A DNA stretch of 64,000 nucleotides from DASXUX01 sp036504595. GTDB lineage: Bacteria; Planctomycetota; SZUA-567; H5-PLA8. The notes beneath the pieces were generated by a model, which worked only from the letters and a program-made list of their open reading frames with translations, did not search any database and was not told the DNA's origin. Location: NCBI GenBank assembly GCA_036504595.1, contig DASXUX010000089.1:6221-70220 (forward strand). Reading direction: 5' to 3'. Positions 43,780 to 54,222 of the stretch are shown here, one piece after another (position 1 is the first letter of the stretch; each line of letters begins with the position of its first letter). The position numbers were made by a program, and so were the translations under genes.

Positions 43780-44132
43780 CTTTCACCGCAGAGACGCAGC
43801 GAACAGCCAGTAAGCAAGCAATAGGCAGCGGCAGAAGGCCGGAAGAGCACGCGGCGTGGCATGCCCGTGCTCGTCCGTGCTCGTCCGTGCTCGTCCGTGC
43901 TCATCCGTGCCCGTCCGTGCCCGTCCGTGCCCGTCCGTGTTCGTCCGTGTCCGTCCACTTCGCCCATGCCATCCAGCGCGCTTGCCGTTCCGTAGCTGCG
44001 GAGCAGCGCTACACGGGTAGCCCGCAGCGTAAGCTGCGGGGACGCATGGCCTTCGATGACGTAAGCCTCGGAGAGGCGACACAGCACCCGCTTAAGGACT
44101 GAACGCTTACTCTTTTACTTTTTCCTTTTTAC
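43780..44132. other. Gap filled with repeats
   Basis: No gene. It contains a GCAGAGACGCAGCG word, GGCAGCGGCAG words, a period-10 tandem repeat (43866-43957), a palindrome CCCGCAGCGTAAGCTGCGGG (44023-44042) and the dispersed word GGACTGAACGCTTAC (44096-44110) that also occurs near the window start. Confidence 0.75.
43866..43957. repeat. Period-10 tandem repeat (CGTCCGTGCT type)
   Basis: About nine 10-base units varying between TCGTCCGTGC and CCGTCCGTGC. A related motif in opposite orientation lies at 54157-54199 (ACACGGACGAACACAGACGG). Confidence 0.9.
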
Positions 44133-44345
44133 TTATCCAAAGGCTTCAGCCATTCGCATCAGCCAATCCCGCGCAAACGTCTCCTGCAAAGACCAATTAT
44201 CAAGAAACGGCGCCTCCGGCTTCTCTTCCGTCCCGCAATAAAGCTCCCGCGCCGCAAAGGCTAGGATAGAGTTCTCCCGGCACGCGATCTCGCACAGCCC
44301 GTTTTTGTCGTGTAAATCGCACCCCACCATGACTACTATTTCCAT
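44133..44345 (-). pseudogene. Possible remnant of an IS110-type transposase N-terminus
   Basis: 70 codons from the ATG at 44345, with AAAGGAGGG eight bases upstream. The start MEIVVMVGCDLHDKNGL resembles the first beta-strand with catalytic Asp of IS110-family DEDD transposases. After about 25 residues the similarity ends, and the frame stops long before the usual 300-400 residues. It may be a decayed insertion sequence or an unrelated small protein. No inverted repeats were found, as expected for IS110. Confidence 0.35.
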
Positions 44346-44493
44346 CGGCCAGCCCTCCTTTCGAGTGAACGGCTTGAGACTGCTTTCCAACTATCTCATC
44401 GCCCATCTCACTCCCGGAGGCAACTGGCCTTGCTGCTACATGGTAACTCTGTGTTGAAGGCTGTTCTTTTATGCTGGATACGGATTTTCTTTT

Positions 44494-44535
44494 CAGACTC
44501 CAGACTCTAGACTCTAGACTCTAGACTCCAGACTC
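44494..44535. repeat. Period-7 tandem repeat (CAGACTC/TAGACTC)
   Basis: Six exact 7-base units: CAGACTC twice, TAGACTC three times, CAGACTC once. Degenerate units continue to about 44562, directly upstream of the YacP-like gene. Confidence 0.92.
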
Positions 44536-44567
44536 AAAACGCAGACTCGAGCCTCCAGACTTCTTCT

Positions 44568-45086
44568 ATGCGCTATATCATCGATGCCTGCAACCTGATC
44601 TTCCGCGACCGGCGCCTGGAAGACGCGCTCGAAAACCATGGCTTTCCCGCGGCGCGCCAACTGCTCGTGACCATGCTCACGCGCTTTGCTTACGCCGAAC
44701 GAACGCAGCAGATCATTGCCGTCTTCGACGGCTCGGAAAAAGCCGCGCACCGTCCGCGCCGGCAGCGTGAAAGCGCCGGCGCGGTGGAATTGGTCTACGC
44801 CGATCCGCGCAGCGACGCCGACCGGTTCATCATCGAAATGGTGGAGAACGCGCAGCGGCCCGGTGAACTCACCGTCGTCAGCAGCGACAAGATGATCATC
44901 CGCAACGTACGCCGCTTGCAGGCTCACACGCTCGGCTGCCGCGATTTCCTGCGCCGCACCCGCCGCGCGATTGCCCAGGCCTCCGACCCGCTCCAAGGCG
45001 AAGACCCGCGCAAGTACGTCGGCCAGCTTTCCGCTCGTGAAGTGGAAGAGTGGATGAAGATCTTCGGCTTCAAAGAAAACGAATAG
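44568..45086 (+). CDS. YacP-like NYN domain protein (putative RNase)
   Basis: 172 residues. YIIDACNLIFRDRRLED at the N-terminus, IIAVFDGSEKA and VVSSDKMIIRNVRR give the acidic PIN/NYN-type active-site pattern of the YacP (Rae1-like) family, a group that includes ribosome-associated endoribonucleases. It is cytosolic with no signal. The region just before the ATG is a period-7 repeat and no ribosome binding site is obvious. Confidence 0.85.
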   Translation: MRYIIDACNLIFRDRRLEDALENHGFPAARQLLVTMLTRFAYAERTQQIIAVFDGSEKAAHRPRRQRESAGAVELVYADPRSDADRFIIEMVENAQRPGELTVVSSDKMIIRNVRRLQAHTLGCRDFLRRTRRAIAQASDPLQGEDPRKYVGQLSAREVEEWMKIFGFKENE

Positions 45087-45171
45087 TTCGAGGCTACTAC
45101 TGTAACCCTTTCGGCCGCTCCCACGGCTGGCTCTTAGCTCGTGGGAGCAACCGCCCGATTTTCGCTTGCGC

Positions 45172-45206
45172 AGCCAAGAGCCAAGAGCCCAGAGCGAAGA
45201 GCCCAG
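45172..45206. repeat. Period-7 tandem repeat (AGCCAAG type)
   Basis: Five units: AGCCAAG, AGCCAAG, AGCCCAG, AGCGAAG, AGCCCAG, between convergent genes. Confidence 0.88.
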
Positions 45207-45239
45207 CCGGATTGAACGAATAGAACGGTGACAGTAGAA

Positions 45240-46271
45240 CTACTGCTTCAGCGCCTCGATCATCGCCCCATATGCCGGCTTCGGCTTGTACTGAGCATCA
45301 AAAACCAGCGCATCGCCATTCTTCCCCTTGGAGAAACCCGGAATCCACGAGTGCTTATCCGTGAAGCCCCACGTGAGCAGAGCTTTGAACGCGGGCTGCG
45401 AGAGGCAGAACTTCAGCGTGTCGCGGTAGCTGTCGGCCTGCGCCTGGAGTTTCTCCGGCGTGGTGGGCTGTTTGATCGCAAAGTCGAGTTCGGTGATCGC
45501 AAGCTCCACACCCAGCTTGCCCAGGCGTTCGGCGTTCTGCGCATGAGCGTCCCCCGGCTTCCAGCCGCACGGCACGTGGCACTGCCAGCCCACTCCGTCC
45601 ACCAGCTTCTTCTCGCGCAGCTTCTTGACCAGTTCGTACACCGCGTCCGACTTGCCGCCCATTCCCTCGGCGCCATATTCGTTGTAGTAGAGGATGATGT
45701 TCGGGTCCGCCGCGCGCGCGAACTCAAAGGCTTTCTCGACGTAATCCGCGCCGATCGTTTTTCCCCAAAAGCTGTCATCGCGAATCGCGTACGGCTTCTT
45801 GTCGTGGATCGCTTCGTTCACCACGTCCCACGCATAGACTTTTCCTTTGAAGTGCTGCAGCACCGTCGTGATGTGCTCCTTCATGATCTGCAGCGCTTCG
45901 TCGCGGGAGAATTTCCCATCCGAAAGCCATTTCGGAACCGACTGGTGCCACACCAGCGTGTGCCCGCGCAGTTTGATGTTGTTGGCCGCCGCGAACTCCG
46001 CCAGCTTGTCGGCTTGCGAAAAATCGAACTTGTCCCGCGCCGGCCGCAAGCCCGCCATCTTGAACGCATTTTCCGGAACGCAAATGTTGAACTCGCGCTT
46101 CAGCGTGTCCTGATACTCCGTTTCATTCACCAGCGGCCCAATCGCCACCGCCGCCCCAACGAGGAATTTCCTCTTCGCTGCCATCTCCCGCAGCGAAGCC
46201 TCACCGGCCGCCGCCGCAACGGTTAGCAAGCATGCACTCACCGCAAGACAACGATGCATAGCGCGCAACAT
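45240..46271 (-). CDS. Exported GH10 endo-beta-1,4-xylanase
   Basis: 343 residues, a single catalytic domain after a signal peptide (CLAVSACLLTVAAAAG). GH10 hallmarks are present: RGHTLVWHQSVPKWL, the acid/base Glu in YAWDVVNEAIHD, and the nucleophile Glu in ELAITELDFAI. Length is normal for a GH10 domain without binding modules. It hydrolyses xylan backbone outside the cytoplasm. GGGGAG precedes the ATG. The HzsA-like gene lies 69 bases upstream on the same strand. Confidence 0.95.
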   Translation of the reverse strand: MLRAMHRCLAVSACLLTVAAAAGEASLREMAAKRKFLVGAAVAIGPLVNETEYQDTLKREFNICVPENAFKMAGLRPARDKFDFSQADKLAEFAAANNIKLRGHTLVWHQSVPKWLSDGKFSRDEALQIMKEHITTVLQHFKGKVYAWDVVNEAIHDKKPYAIRDDSFWGKTIGADYVEKAFEFARAADPNIILYYNEYGAEGMGGKSDAVYELVKKLREKKLVDGVGWQCHVPCGWKPGDAHAQNAERLGKLGVELAITELDFAIKQPTTPEKLQAQADSYRDTLKFCLSQPAFKALLTWGFTDKHSWIPGFSKGKNGDALVFDAQYKPKPAYGAMIEALKQ

Positions 46272-46340
46272 AATCTCCCCTTCTCCTCTTCTATCTGTCC
46301 CCTGCGCTCTCCGCGCCCTCAGCGTCTCTGCGATGAAAAC

Positions 46341-48776
46341 TCACTCCAGCTTGGGCTTCACGACCTCGCCCTTCGCTTGAGCCATCGTGTTTTCATACGC
46401 TCCATAAAAATCGGAGTTCGAATCGAGCCATAGCGCAATGCGATGCAGTTCCTCTGGCGACAGCTTCACGTCGTAGTGCCCTTTCTCAATTAGCGCCACG
46501 AGCTTCGAAGCCTTCGCGCCGAACTGTCCGGGGATCGTGCGCGGCGAGGTAAATCCATCGTATCCCGGATCGAACTTGCGCCCGAAATGGAACGCGAACG
46601 AATACAGATTCCGGTACGACGCGTACCAGTGGAACGGGTCTTTCTCGAAGTTTCCGGCCGCCAGGTCCATCACCTTTGGCTTACCGGCCTCCTTCGTGTG
46701 GCACTCCACGCAGTACTTGTTGAGCACCGGTTGCACCAGCCGCGGATAGCTGAGCGGGTTCGTGCCGTCGATTTCGGGCGCGATCTGCGACGGCGTGCGG
46801 TTGAATGCGATGCCGCGCGTCTTCAAATTCTGCATCGGCGAGCGCTCGCGCCGGTCGTGGCAGCCCGAACAGACCAGCGTCTCGCCCGAATGAGCGTACG
46901 TCGCGCTGCGCATCGATTGAATCGCCATGCCGCGGTCGTCCAGCGTCTGGAAAAACACTTCTTTCCCCGGCGGCAGAAAGAAACACGCGCTGCCGTCTTC
47001 TTCCACCGGAACGGTGCCGAGGATCGCCCGCGCGCTCGTTTCGCAGCCGTATCCGACCTGCGGATCGTGGTGGAGCGGCGTGCTCTTCGGCAGCACCTGA
47101 ACGATGCGCAGCGACTTCACTTTCGCATCGGGCGGATAGGGATAGATGCTGTCGTAAACGTTCATCACGCCGACGACCGCCAGATCTTTCATCCCCGCGC
47201 TTTTCGTGTCGAGCGCGTGTTCGTCGCCGACTTTCGTGTACGTCGGATTCGCCACCAACCGCGCGGGCTCGCCCATCGATGGAATCAGCGGCGGAACCGG
47301 CCGAGCCTTTAGCGGCACCGGGCCAAGGCACGCGACCGCCGGATCCCAGTGCAGCAGTTCGTGGTTGCCGAACGCATCGATCAGATACACGCCGTACTTC
47401 TGCCCGCCGCGGTCCAGCACGCACAGATAATAGTTCTCGCTCAGCGGCCACGCCGTGCCGTACGCCTGCGGCCCGTTTTCGCCCGTTTCAACAAAGCCCG
47501 TCTCCGGCGTCAGTCGCTTCAGCGGCGACATCTTGTCGTCATCCAACTGCCGCGGATCGATGACGATGAATGAGCCGTACGACTGCCCGTGATGCGGGCC
47601 GGCCGTCGCCACGTACCGCCGCGAACCCGGGATCGCCATCACGCTGAGTTCCATGTCCGGATTGTCGTCGTGGCTTTTCTTGAAATTCCCATGCACCGCG
47701 CGCGCATCGCGCCCGTCGGGCGTCGTCAGCCATGCGTGGTGAGCCTGATTGTGCCCGCGGTCCACGTAATCCCAGCGCGAGTAAATAATCATGCCGTCGT
47801 TGTTGAGACTGGGGTGCCATTCGTTGGATTCGTGATGGCTGATGCGCATCATGTTGCCGCCGTCGGCATCCATCGTGTGCAGCGTGTACAGCGGCACGGG
47901 CCGAGCGTGACAGCGCCCGAATCCGCCGCGGCGCTCCGACATGAACACCACGCGCCCGTCCGCCAGCCAGTTCGGATGCAGATCATTCCACGATCCATCG
48001 GTAACTTGCGTCAAATGCGAACCGTCCGCGTCGCAGCGAAACACGTGGTACGATTTCTCCGGGCACCACGGCTCGCCCTTGGGCGAACACTCCGTGTATG
48101 AGAACAAAATCTGCTTCGCGTCGTACGAAAGTTGCGGCTGCAGGAACGACCCGCCCGCGAGCTTGCGCCCTTTCAGCCGCCCGGATTCGACGGCCGACTC
48201 CGCCAGCAGATCGCGCACTTTCGGCTCCGGCCCAAACGCGTCCTCCAGCACGTAAACTCCGCCACCCGGAGGCGCGTTGAACCCAAAATACTGATCGCAC
48301 ATGTGGTCGTAGCGCGCGCGATGGTGCTTGGCGAACAGAATCGATTTGAAATCGAGCAGTGGATTGGCGAACGCAATCTTCCGCCGCAGCGCGCACGCTT
48401 CGTTATACAGTGCCTGCCGCCCGGCCGCGTCTTTCACGTCCACGCCGTCAGCCTTTGCCTTCAGTGCCGAAAGTAAATCGGCCAGCGGCCGGAGTTTCTC
48501 CGTGGTCGATGGATTTTGCAGGTCGTTCAAAAGCGCCTGCGTCCGCCGCAGGACGATGTCCACCGGGTCGCGGTCTTTCTCATTCACGAGCGCTTCCGCA
48601 TTGAACGCCTGCGCCGCGATCTTCTTGAACCAGGCCTGCTTCTTGAGGTCTCCGGCAAGCTGGTTGTACTGCGCGCGCATTTCGTCCTGCAGCAGTTCCG
48701 GAAACGGTTTTTCCGCCGTCCCCGCCATAGCTGTGAAGCACAACAATCCCGCTATCAATGCCGATACCGTTCGCAT
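46341..48776 (-). CDS. HzsA-like propeller protein with c-type haem motif
   Basis: 811 residues with a signal peptide (TVSALIAGLLCFTAMAG). The N-terminal part is helical; about residues 205-480 form a TolB/HzsA-like beta-propeller (QPQLSYDAKQILFSYTE, DLHPNWLADGRVVFMSERRG, HPSLNNDGMIIYSRWDYVDR). C-terminal haem-type sites CSGCH and CVECH follow. It is related to the alpha subunit of hydrazine synthase but such proteins are common in PVC bacteria that make no hydrazine. A periplasmic redox or polysaccharide-linked role is possible. The ATG at 48776 is preferred because GAGGTG lies seven bases before it. Confidence 0.8.
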   Translation of the reverse strand: MRTVSALIAGLLCFTAMAGTAEKPFPELLQDEMRAQYNQLAGDLKKQAWFKKIAAQAFNAEALVNEKDRDPVDIVLRRTQALLNDLQNPSTTEKLRPLADLLSALKAKADGVDVKDAAGRQALYNEACALRRKIAFANPLLDFKSILFAKHHRARYDHMCDQYFGFNAPPGGGVYVLEDAFGPEPKVRDLLAESAVESGRLKGRKLAGGSFLQPQLSYDAKQILFSYTECSPKGEPWCPEKSYHVFRCDADGSHLTQVTDGSWNDLHPNWLADGRVVFMSERRGGFGRCHARPVPLYTLHTMDADGGNMMRISHHESNEWHPSLNNDGMIIYSRWDYVDRGHNQAHHAWLTTPDGRDARAVHGNFKKSHDDNPDMELSVMAIPGSRRYVATAGPHHGQSYGSFIVIDPRQLDDDKMSPLKRLTPETGFVETGENGPQAYGTAWPLSENYYLCVLDRGGQKYGVYLIDAFGNHELLHWDPAVACLGPVPLKARPVPPLIPSMGEPARLVANPTYTKVGDEHALDTKSAGMKDLAVVGVMNVYDSIYPYPPDAKVKSLRIVQVLPKSTPLHHDPQVGYGCETSARAILGTVPVEEDGSACFFLPPGKEVFFQTLDDRGMAIQSMRSATYAHSGETLVCSGCHDRRERSPMQNLKTRGIAFNRTPSQIAPEIDGTNPLSYPRLVQPVLNKYCVECHTKEAGKPKVMDLAAGNFEKDPFHWYASYRNLYSFAFHFGRKFDPGYDGFTSPRTIPGQFGAKASKLVALIEKGHYDVKLSPEELHRIALWLDSNSDFYGAYENTMAQAKGEVVKPKLE

Positions 48777-48840
48777 GCAGTTCACCTCGCGAGAGACACA
48801 GCTTCTCCTCTTGTTGGTTACACCGAAGAACAGCAGGGGT

Positions 48841-48868
48841 CAGGGTCTAGGGTTCAGGGTTCAGGGGA
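48841..48868. repeat. Period-7 tandem repeat (CAGGGTT type)
   Basis: Units CAGGGTC, TAGGGTT, CAGGGTT, CAGGGGA between two minus-strand genes. Confidence 0.85.
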
Positions 48869-48896
48869 GGACTCGGAGTCAAGCCAGCGTTTCAGA

Positions 48897-49559
48897 CTAA
48901 GTCTTCTTCCCATAGCTGCGCAGAACATCCGCCGCCTGTTCGGCCGTCAGGCGCTTGATGTTGTCCAGTCCGCCGGCCAGTTCGCCGGCGCTCCTCAAGA
49001 TCCCCGCGAGCTGTTCCAGCTTCTCCATGCGAAGGTACGCCGCCCACGGATCCTTGCCGGTCGTCACCGCCCCGTGTTGAGCCATCAGCACTATTTCGCA
49101 TTCTTTGACGAGCGGGAAGACTGCGTCAGCCAGCGCCTGCGATCCCGGCGTCAGATACGGCGCCGTCGGGATCGGCCCGATCTGCCCAATAATCTCGGGC
49201 ACGATCGGATCGCGGAAGATGCTCTCCTGCCCCGCGAAGGTGAACGCCGTAGCGATGGGCGGGTGGGCGTGAACGACGCCGCGCACGTCCTCGCGAGCTT
49301 TGTACGCCGCCAGATGCACCTGCACTTCAGCGCTGGCCTTGCCGCAGCCTTTCACCACTTTGCCGTCCATGTCGCACAGCAACAAGCTCGCGGCCGTGAC
49401 TTCGCCCTTCGACACGTAAGACGGCGTGATCAGCACGCGCGTGGCGCTCACCCGCGCCGACACGTTGCCGTCTGTTGCCGCAATCAGCCCGCGCTGAAAT
49501 AGCCCTTGGCAAGCCTTGACGATGAGATTGCGCATGTCGCGTTCGGATGGAGATGACAT
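48897..49559 (-). CDS. Class II aldolase (fuculose-phosphate aldolase-like)
   Basis: 220 residues, the usual size. Zinc ligands are visible in VHAHPPIATAF and AQHGAVTTG, with the catalytic Glu region ASAEVQVHLAAY. The start RGLIAATDGNVSARV matches the substrate-binding loop of FucA/AraD-type enzymes. It would cleave or isomerise a sugar phosphate in the cytosol; the sugar (fuculose-, ribulose- or threonate-type) is open. AGGGAG stands about ten bases before the ATG at 49559. Confidence 0.88.
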   Translation of the reverse strand: MSSPSERDMRNLIVKACQGLFQRGLIAATDGNVSARVSATRVLITPSYVSKGEVTAASLLLCDMDGKVVKGCGKASAEVQVHLAAYKAREDVRGVVHAHPPIATAFTFAGQESIFRDPIVPEIIGQIGPIPTAPYLTPGSQALADAVFPLVKECEIVLMAQHGAVTTGKDPWAAYLRMEKLEQLAGILRSAGELAGGLDNIKRLTAEQAADVLRSYGKKT

Positions 49560-49635
49560 CAAGATTGGGCTCCCTCGCTAAAATGAACGCGCGAGTTTCG
49601 AGTTTCCGTTTTGCCGATGCAAGCGTAGAACTGTT

Positions 49636-49692
49636 CCCTCTCCCCTTGAGGGAGAGGGCCGACGTGAGCGAAGCGAACGCGGGGTGAGGGGA
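49636..49692. repeat. Intergenic palindromic repeat, relative of the E2 linker insert
   Basis: CCCTCTCCCCTTGAGGGAGA plus GGCCGACGTGAGCGAAGCG and GGGGTGAGGGG. The same element lies in frame inside the E2 gene at 39581-39638. Confidence 0.88.
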
Positions 49693-49742
49693 AGACGCCT
49701 TCTTTCACCGCAGAGGACGCGGAGGACGCAGAGGTTTTCGCT

Positions 49743-50282
49743 ATGCCCGACTTCTTCAACATTCTTAGTTCCAGCGCCGGCCTGATCGTCTTCTTCCTCG
49801 TGCTGATCGCCGGCATGTTCATCATTCCCTTCGGCCTGCCCGGGACTTTCCTGCAAGTCGCCGCCGCCGCCATCCTGGCCACCGCGACGCACGGCACCAA
49901 AATAACTTGGGGCTGGGTTCTCGCATTCCTACTCATGGCGCTGATCGGCGAAGCCATCGAGTTCATGTCCGGCCAATGGGGCGCCAAACGTTTCGGCGGC
50001 TCGAAAGCGGCGGCCTGGGGTGCGTTGATTGGCGGCTTGCTGGGCGCGATGTTCGGCGGCATCCTGATCCCAATCCCGGTGATCGGTTCGCTGATCGCCT
50101 CCTTTATAGGCACCTTCGCCGGAGCTGTGTACGGCCAGATGCGCGCGAACCAGGAGCAGCCCATGAACCTGCGCGTCGGCTTCGGCGCCGTCCTCGGCCG
50201 AGCCATCGGCGTGGCGATCAAGCTGTTCATCGCGCTGACGATTCTCATTGCTTCGGCGGTCATCGTGCTGACACACAAATGA
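49743..50282 (+). CDS. DUF456 family membrane protein
   Basis: 179 residues with four to five hydrophobic segments. Family features: GLIVFFLVLIAGMFIIPFGL followed by PGTFLQV, the EAIEFMSGQWGAKRFGGSK motif and two glycine-rich helices (AALIGGLLGAMFGGI-like, SLIASFIGTFAGAVYG). Function of the family is unknown. The start follows a GCAGAGG-type repeat word, and the TGA stop lies inside a period-7 repeat that begins at 50277. Confidence 0.85.
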   Translation: MPDFFNILSSSAGLIVFFLVLIAGMFIIPFGLPGTFLQVAAAAILATATHGTKITWGWVLAFLLMALIGEAIEFMSGQWGAKRFGGSKAAAWGALIGGLLGAMFGGILIPIPVIGSLIASFIGTFAGAVYGQMRANQEQPMNLRVGFGAVLGRAIGVAIKLFIALTILIASAVIVLTHK

Positions 50283-50371
50283 TGAATGCGAAATGATGAA
50301 TAAGGCTTATGATGATGATTCCACGCCTCACAAGCCTTATTCATCATTCCGCATTCATCATTCATCATTCC
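50277..50371. repeat. Mirror-image period-7 repeats around a short loop
   Basis: Units AAATGAT, GAATGCG, AAATGAT, GAATAAG (50277-50304) face TTATTCA, TCATTCC, GCATTCA, TCATTCA, TCATTCC (50337-50371). AATGATGAATAAGGCTT pairs with AAGCCTTATTCATCATT. The DUF456 stop codon is within the first arm. Confidence 0.88.
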
Positions 50372-50453
50372 GTCCGGAGACTCGTAAATCCCCATTTCAT
50401 ATCGTATACTGACCCTCAAGTGTGGTTCAGGCAATCAAGGGAGGTGCACCTGT

Positions 50454-52157
<1,704 letters not shown>

Positions 52158-52291
52158 GCAGTCAGCAGCGGCAGTAGGCAGTCTGTGTGCCACTGCATGC
52201 GGCTGGGCTCGCCGCGCCGAAGTGCAGCGAAGGCGGGAGAGGGGTGAGGGGGCCATGCCGCGCCGGCCGCCATAAACACGAGAGGAAGTCG

Positions 52292-53278
52292 ATGAGTCGT
52301 TTCTCTATAGCGTTTCTCAGTCTTCTAGCCTGCGCCGCTTTCGCCGCTGACTCCCGCCCCTCCAAGTCCGACATCAAGAAGGCTTCCGAGCGCGGCGCCG
52401 CTCTGCGGCAGCAAACCAAACTCGTCCCCGGGGTCCCGCAAGCTTCCGCCGCCATGATGAAAGCCGGCGGAGTGCCCTGCGGCTACGCGGGGCTGAGCAT
52501 CACCGATGCGAAAGGGGAGGGTGGGGCCGTCTACAAGCTGACGGAGCAATACAAGGCGGGCCTGTCGGAAGAAGGCCAGCAAGCGTTGATGACCTACCGC
52601 GGCACGATGTTGCTCGCCGCCGACCTCGCGTTAATCTCCGGCCGCCTGGAGCAGACATCGGAACTGACGGACAAGACCAAAGGAAATCACCAGATCGTCA
52701 GCACGACGATCATGGTGGAAGTCAAAGGCGATGAGATTTCCTGGCACCGCCGAGCGCAGCGCAAAGACGAGAAAGATCCGTTCTTGACTGAAAACAAAAA
52801 GCTATCGCTTCACGGCGTCAAACCGATTCCGAAGACCGCCCTACCGGGACTTGCCGCGCTTCATCTGGCCGCGCAGCCAGGCGGCTGGAAGCCCGATCCA
52901 AAGGACGCGCTCTGCGTGCCGGTGCTCGACGCGAATTTCGATCTCGACAGCCTCGATATTCTGCCCGCGTGGATTGCCTTCGACGTCCCCACCTACATGA
53001 ACCCGAAGGAAACTGCGGCTGTCATGCGCGTGCGCGAACTGGTCGGCGAGGTCGGCGACAACGGCTTGGATGTCGAACCACCCACGCCGCAGGTTTGGCA
53101 AGCGCATCAGGACTGGGCGTTGGACGCGGCGGCCCACGTGCTCGCCTATCCGTCGCCCGACGATCCGCGCATCAAAGTCGAACGCCTCGAACACGCCGCG
53201 CTGGAAACCGCACCGCCGCTCGACCTGGACAAAATTGCCGAAGCTCTGAAAGCAGCCGCAGCCAAACCGGCGAAGTGA
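52292..53278 (+). CDS. Hypothetical exported protein
   Basis: 328 residues. Signal peptide (FSIAFLSLLACAAFAA). The rest is mixed alpha/beta with no family I recognise; LSLHGVKPIPKTALPGL and DILPAWIAFDVPTYMNPKE are notable segments. The ATG at 52292 is chosen because GAGAGGAAG lies before it; upstream frame to 52187 is repeat sequence (GGAGAGGGGTGAGGG). It is followed by a palindromic repeat and the alpha/beta hydrolase gene. Confidence 0.7.
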   Translation: MSRFSIAFLSLLACAAFAADSRPSKSDIKKASERGAALRQQTKLVPGVPQASAAMMKAGGVPCGYAGLSITDAKGEGGAVYKLTEQYKAGLSEEGQQALMTYRGTMLLAADLALISGRLEQTSELTDKTKGNHQIVSTTIMVEVKGDEISWHRRAQRKDEKDPFLTENKKLSLHGVKPIPKTALPGLAALHLAAQPGGWKPDPKDALCVPVLDANFDLDSLDILPAWIAFDVPTYMNPKETAAVMRVRELVGEVGDNGLDVEPPTPQVWQAHQDWALDAAAHVLAYPSPDDPRIKVERLEHAALETAPPLDLDKIAEALKAAAAKPAK

Positions 53279-53283
53279 CGTGG

Positions 53284-53303
53284 GGCAGGCTGTCCAGCCT
53301 GCC
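53284..53303. repeat. Palindromic repeat GGCAGGCTGTCCAGCCTGCC
   Basis: Perfect inverted repeat directly after a stop codon; same family as 24538-24556. Confidence 0.8.
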
Positions 53304-53366
53304 TGCTCGCATGACAACACCTCGGATGCGGTGTAAACCATCATCGGTGCATCGGAGATCGCAGAC

Positions 53367-54158
53367 ATGCCAATCGTGACCTCGAACGGAATCAACATCG
53401 CCTGGCAGGAACGCGGAAGAGGCCAGCCGCTGATCCTCATCATGGGCCTGGGTGCTCCCGGCGCGCTATGGGAACAGCACGTCGCGGCCTACGAGAAACA
53501 TTTCCGCTGCATCATGATCGATAATCGCGGCGCCGGCCTGTCCGACAAACCCGGCGGCCCGTATACGACAAAGATGATGGCCGACGATGTCGCCGGCGTG
53601 ATGAAGGAACTTAAGCTAACGAATGCGCGCGTCGCCGGAATCTCCATGGGCAGCGCCATCGCGCAGCAGCTTGCCCTGTCGTATCCAAAACTGGTGCGCA
53701 GCCTCGTGCTGATCAGTTCGTGGGCGCGCTGCGACCCGTATACCAAGGCCGTCTTCGATCACTTCCGCCAGATTCGCGCGCAAGCCACGCCGTCGGACTT
53801 CATGCAACTGCTGCAGCTTTGGATTTTCACCCCGCAACACTACGCGGCGAATCTTTCGGCGCTGATCCAGGGCCTGCGCGACGCCAATTTCAACCCGATG
53901 CCTCAACACGCCTTCGCCGCGCAGTGCGAAGCCTGCATCACGCACGACACGCTGGACGCGCTTGGCGGCATCAAGGTCCCCGCGCTCCTGACCGTCGGCA
54001 GTGCCGACATCTTTACTCCGCTCAATTTGTCCGAAGCCATTCACGAGCGGCTGCCGAAGTCCGAGCTGTTTGTCCTGAAAGGCTGGGGCCACGCGCATCA
54101 TTGGGAAGCGCTGGAGGAGTTCAACAAGAAGACGCTGGAATTCATGATCAAGAACTGA
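53367..54158 (+). CDS. Alpha/beta hydrolase
   Basis: 263 residues. Oxyanion-hole region ILIMGLGAPGALWEQ, nucleophile elbow GISMGSAIAQQ (Ser about 94), acid in VGSADIFTPL and His in KGWGHAHHWE, a complete catalytic triad. Substrate unknown; esterase or lactonase activity is typical. Cytosolic. GGAGATCGCAGAC precedes the ATG. A CGGACGAACAC-type tandem repeat separates it from the next gene. Confidence 0.88.
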   Translation: MPIVTSNGINIAWQERGRGQPLILIMGLGAPGALWEQHVAAYEKHFRCIMIDNRGAGLSDKPGGPYTTKMMADDVAGVMKELKLTNARVAGISMGSAIAQQLALSYPKLVRSLVLISSWARCDPYTKAVFDHFRQIRAQATPSDFMQLLQLWIFTPQHYAANLSALIQGLRDANFNPMPQHAFAAQCEACITHDTLDALGGIKVPALLTVGSADIFTPLNLSEAIHERLPKSELFVLKGWGHAHHWEALEEFNKKTLEFMIKN

Positions 54159-54199
54159 ACACGGACGAACACAGACGGACACACGGACGGACACGGGAA
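54157..54199. repeat. Short tandem repeat (ACGGACGAACAC type)
   Basis: Degenerate 10-base-like units, reverse orientation of the larger array at 43866-43957, starting at the stop codon of the hydrolase gene. Confidence 0.75.
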
Positions 54200-54222
54200 C
54201 AACGATCAGGAGAATCTTTCCA

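Noticed and set aside
43734..44102. ORF across the period-10 repeat
   Set aside because: Translation of repeats (SSVLVRAHPCPSV), no gene features.
44494..44562. CRISPR array
   Set aside because: Units of 7 bases without spacers; no cas genes in the window.
46341..48776. Evidence for anammox from a HzsA-like protein
   Set aside because: HzsA-type propellers are widespread in PVC genomes and no HzsB, HzsC or HDH genes are present.
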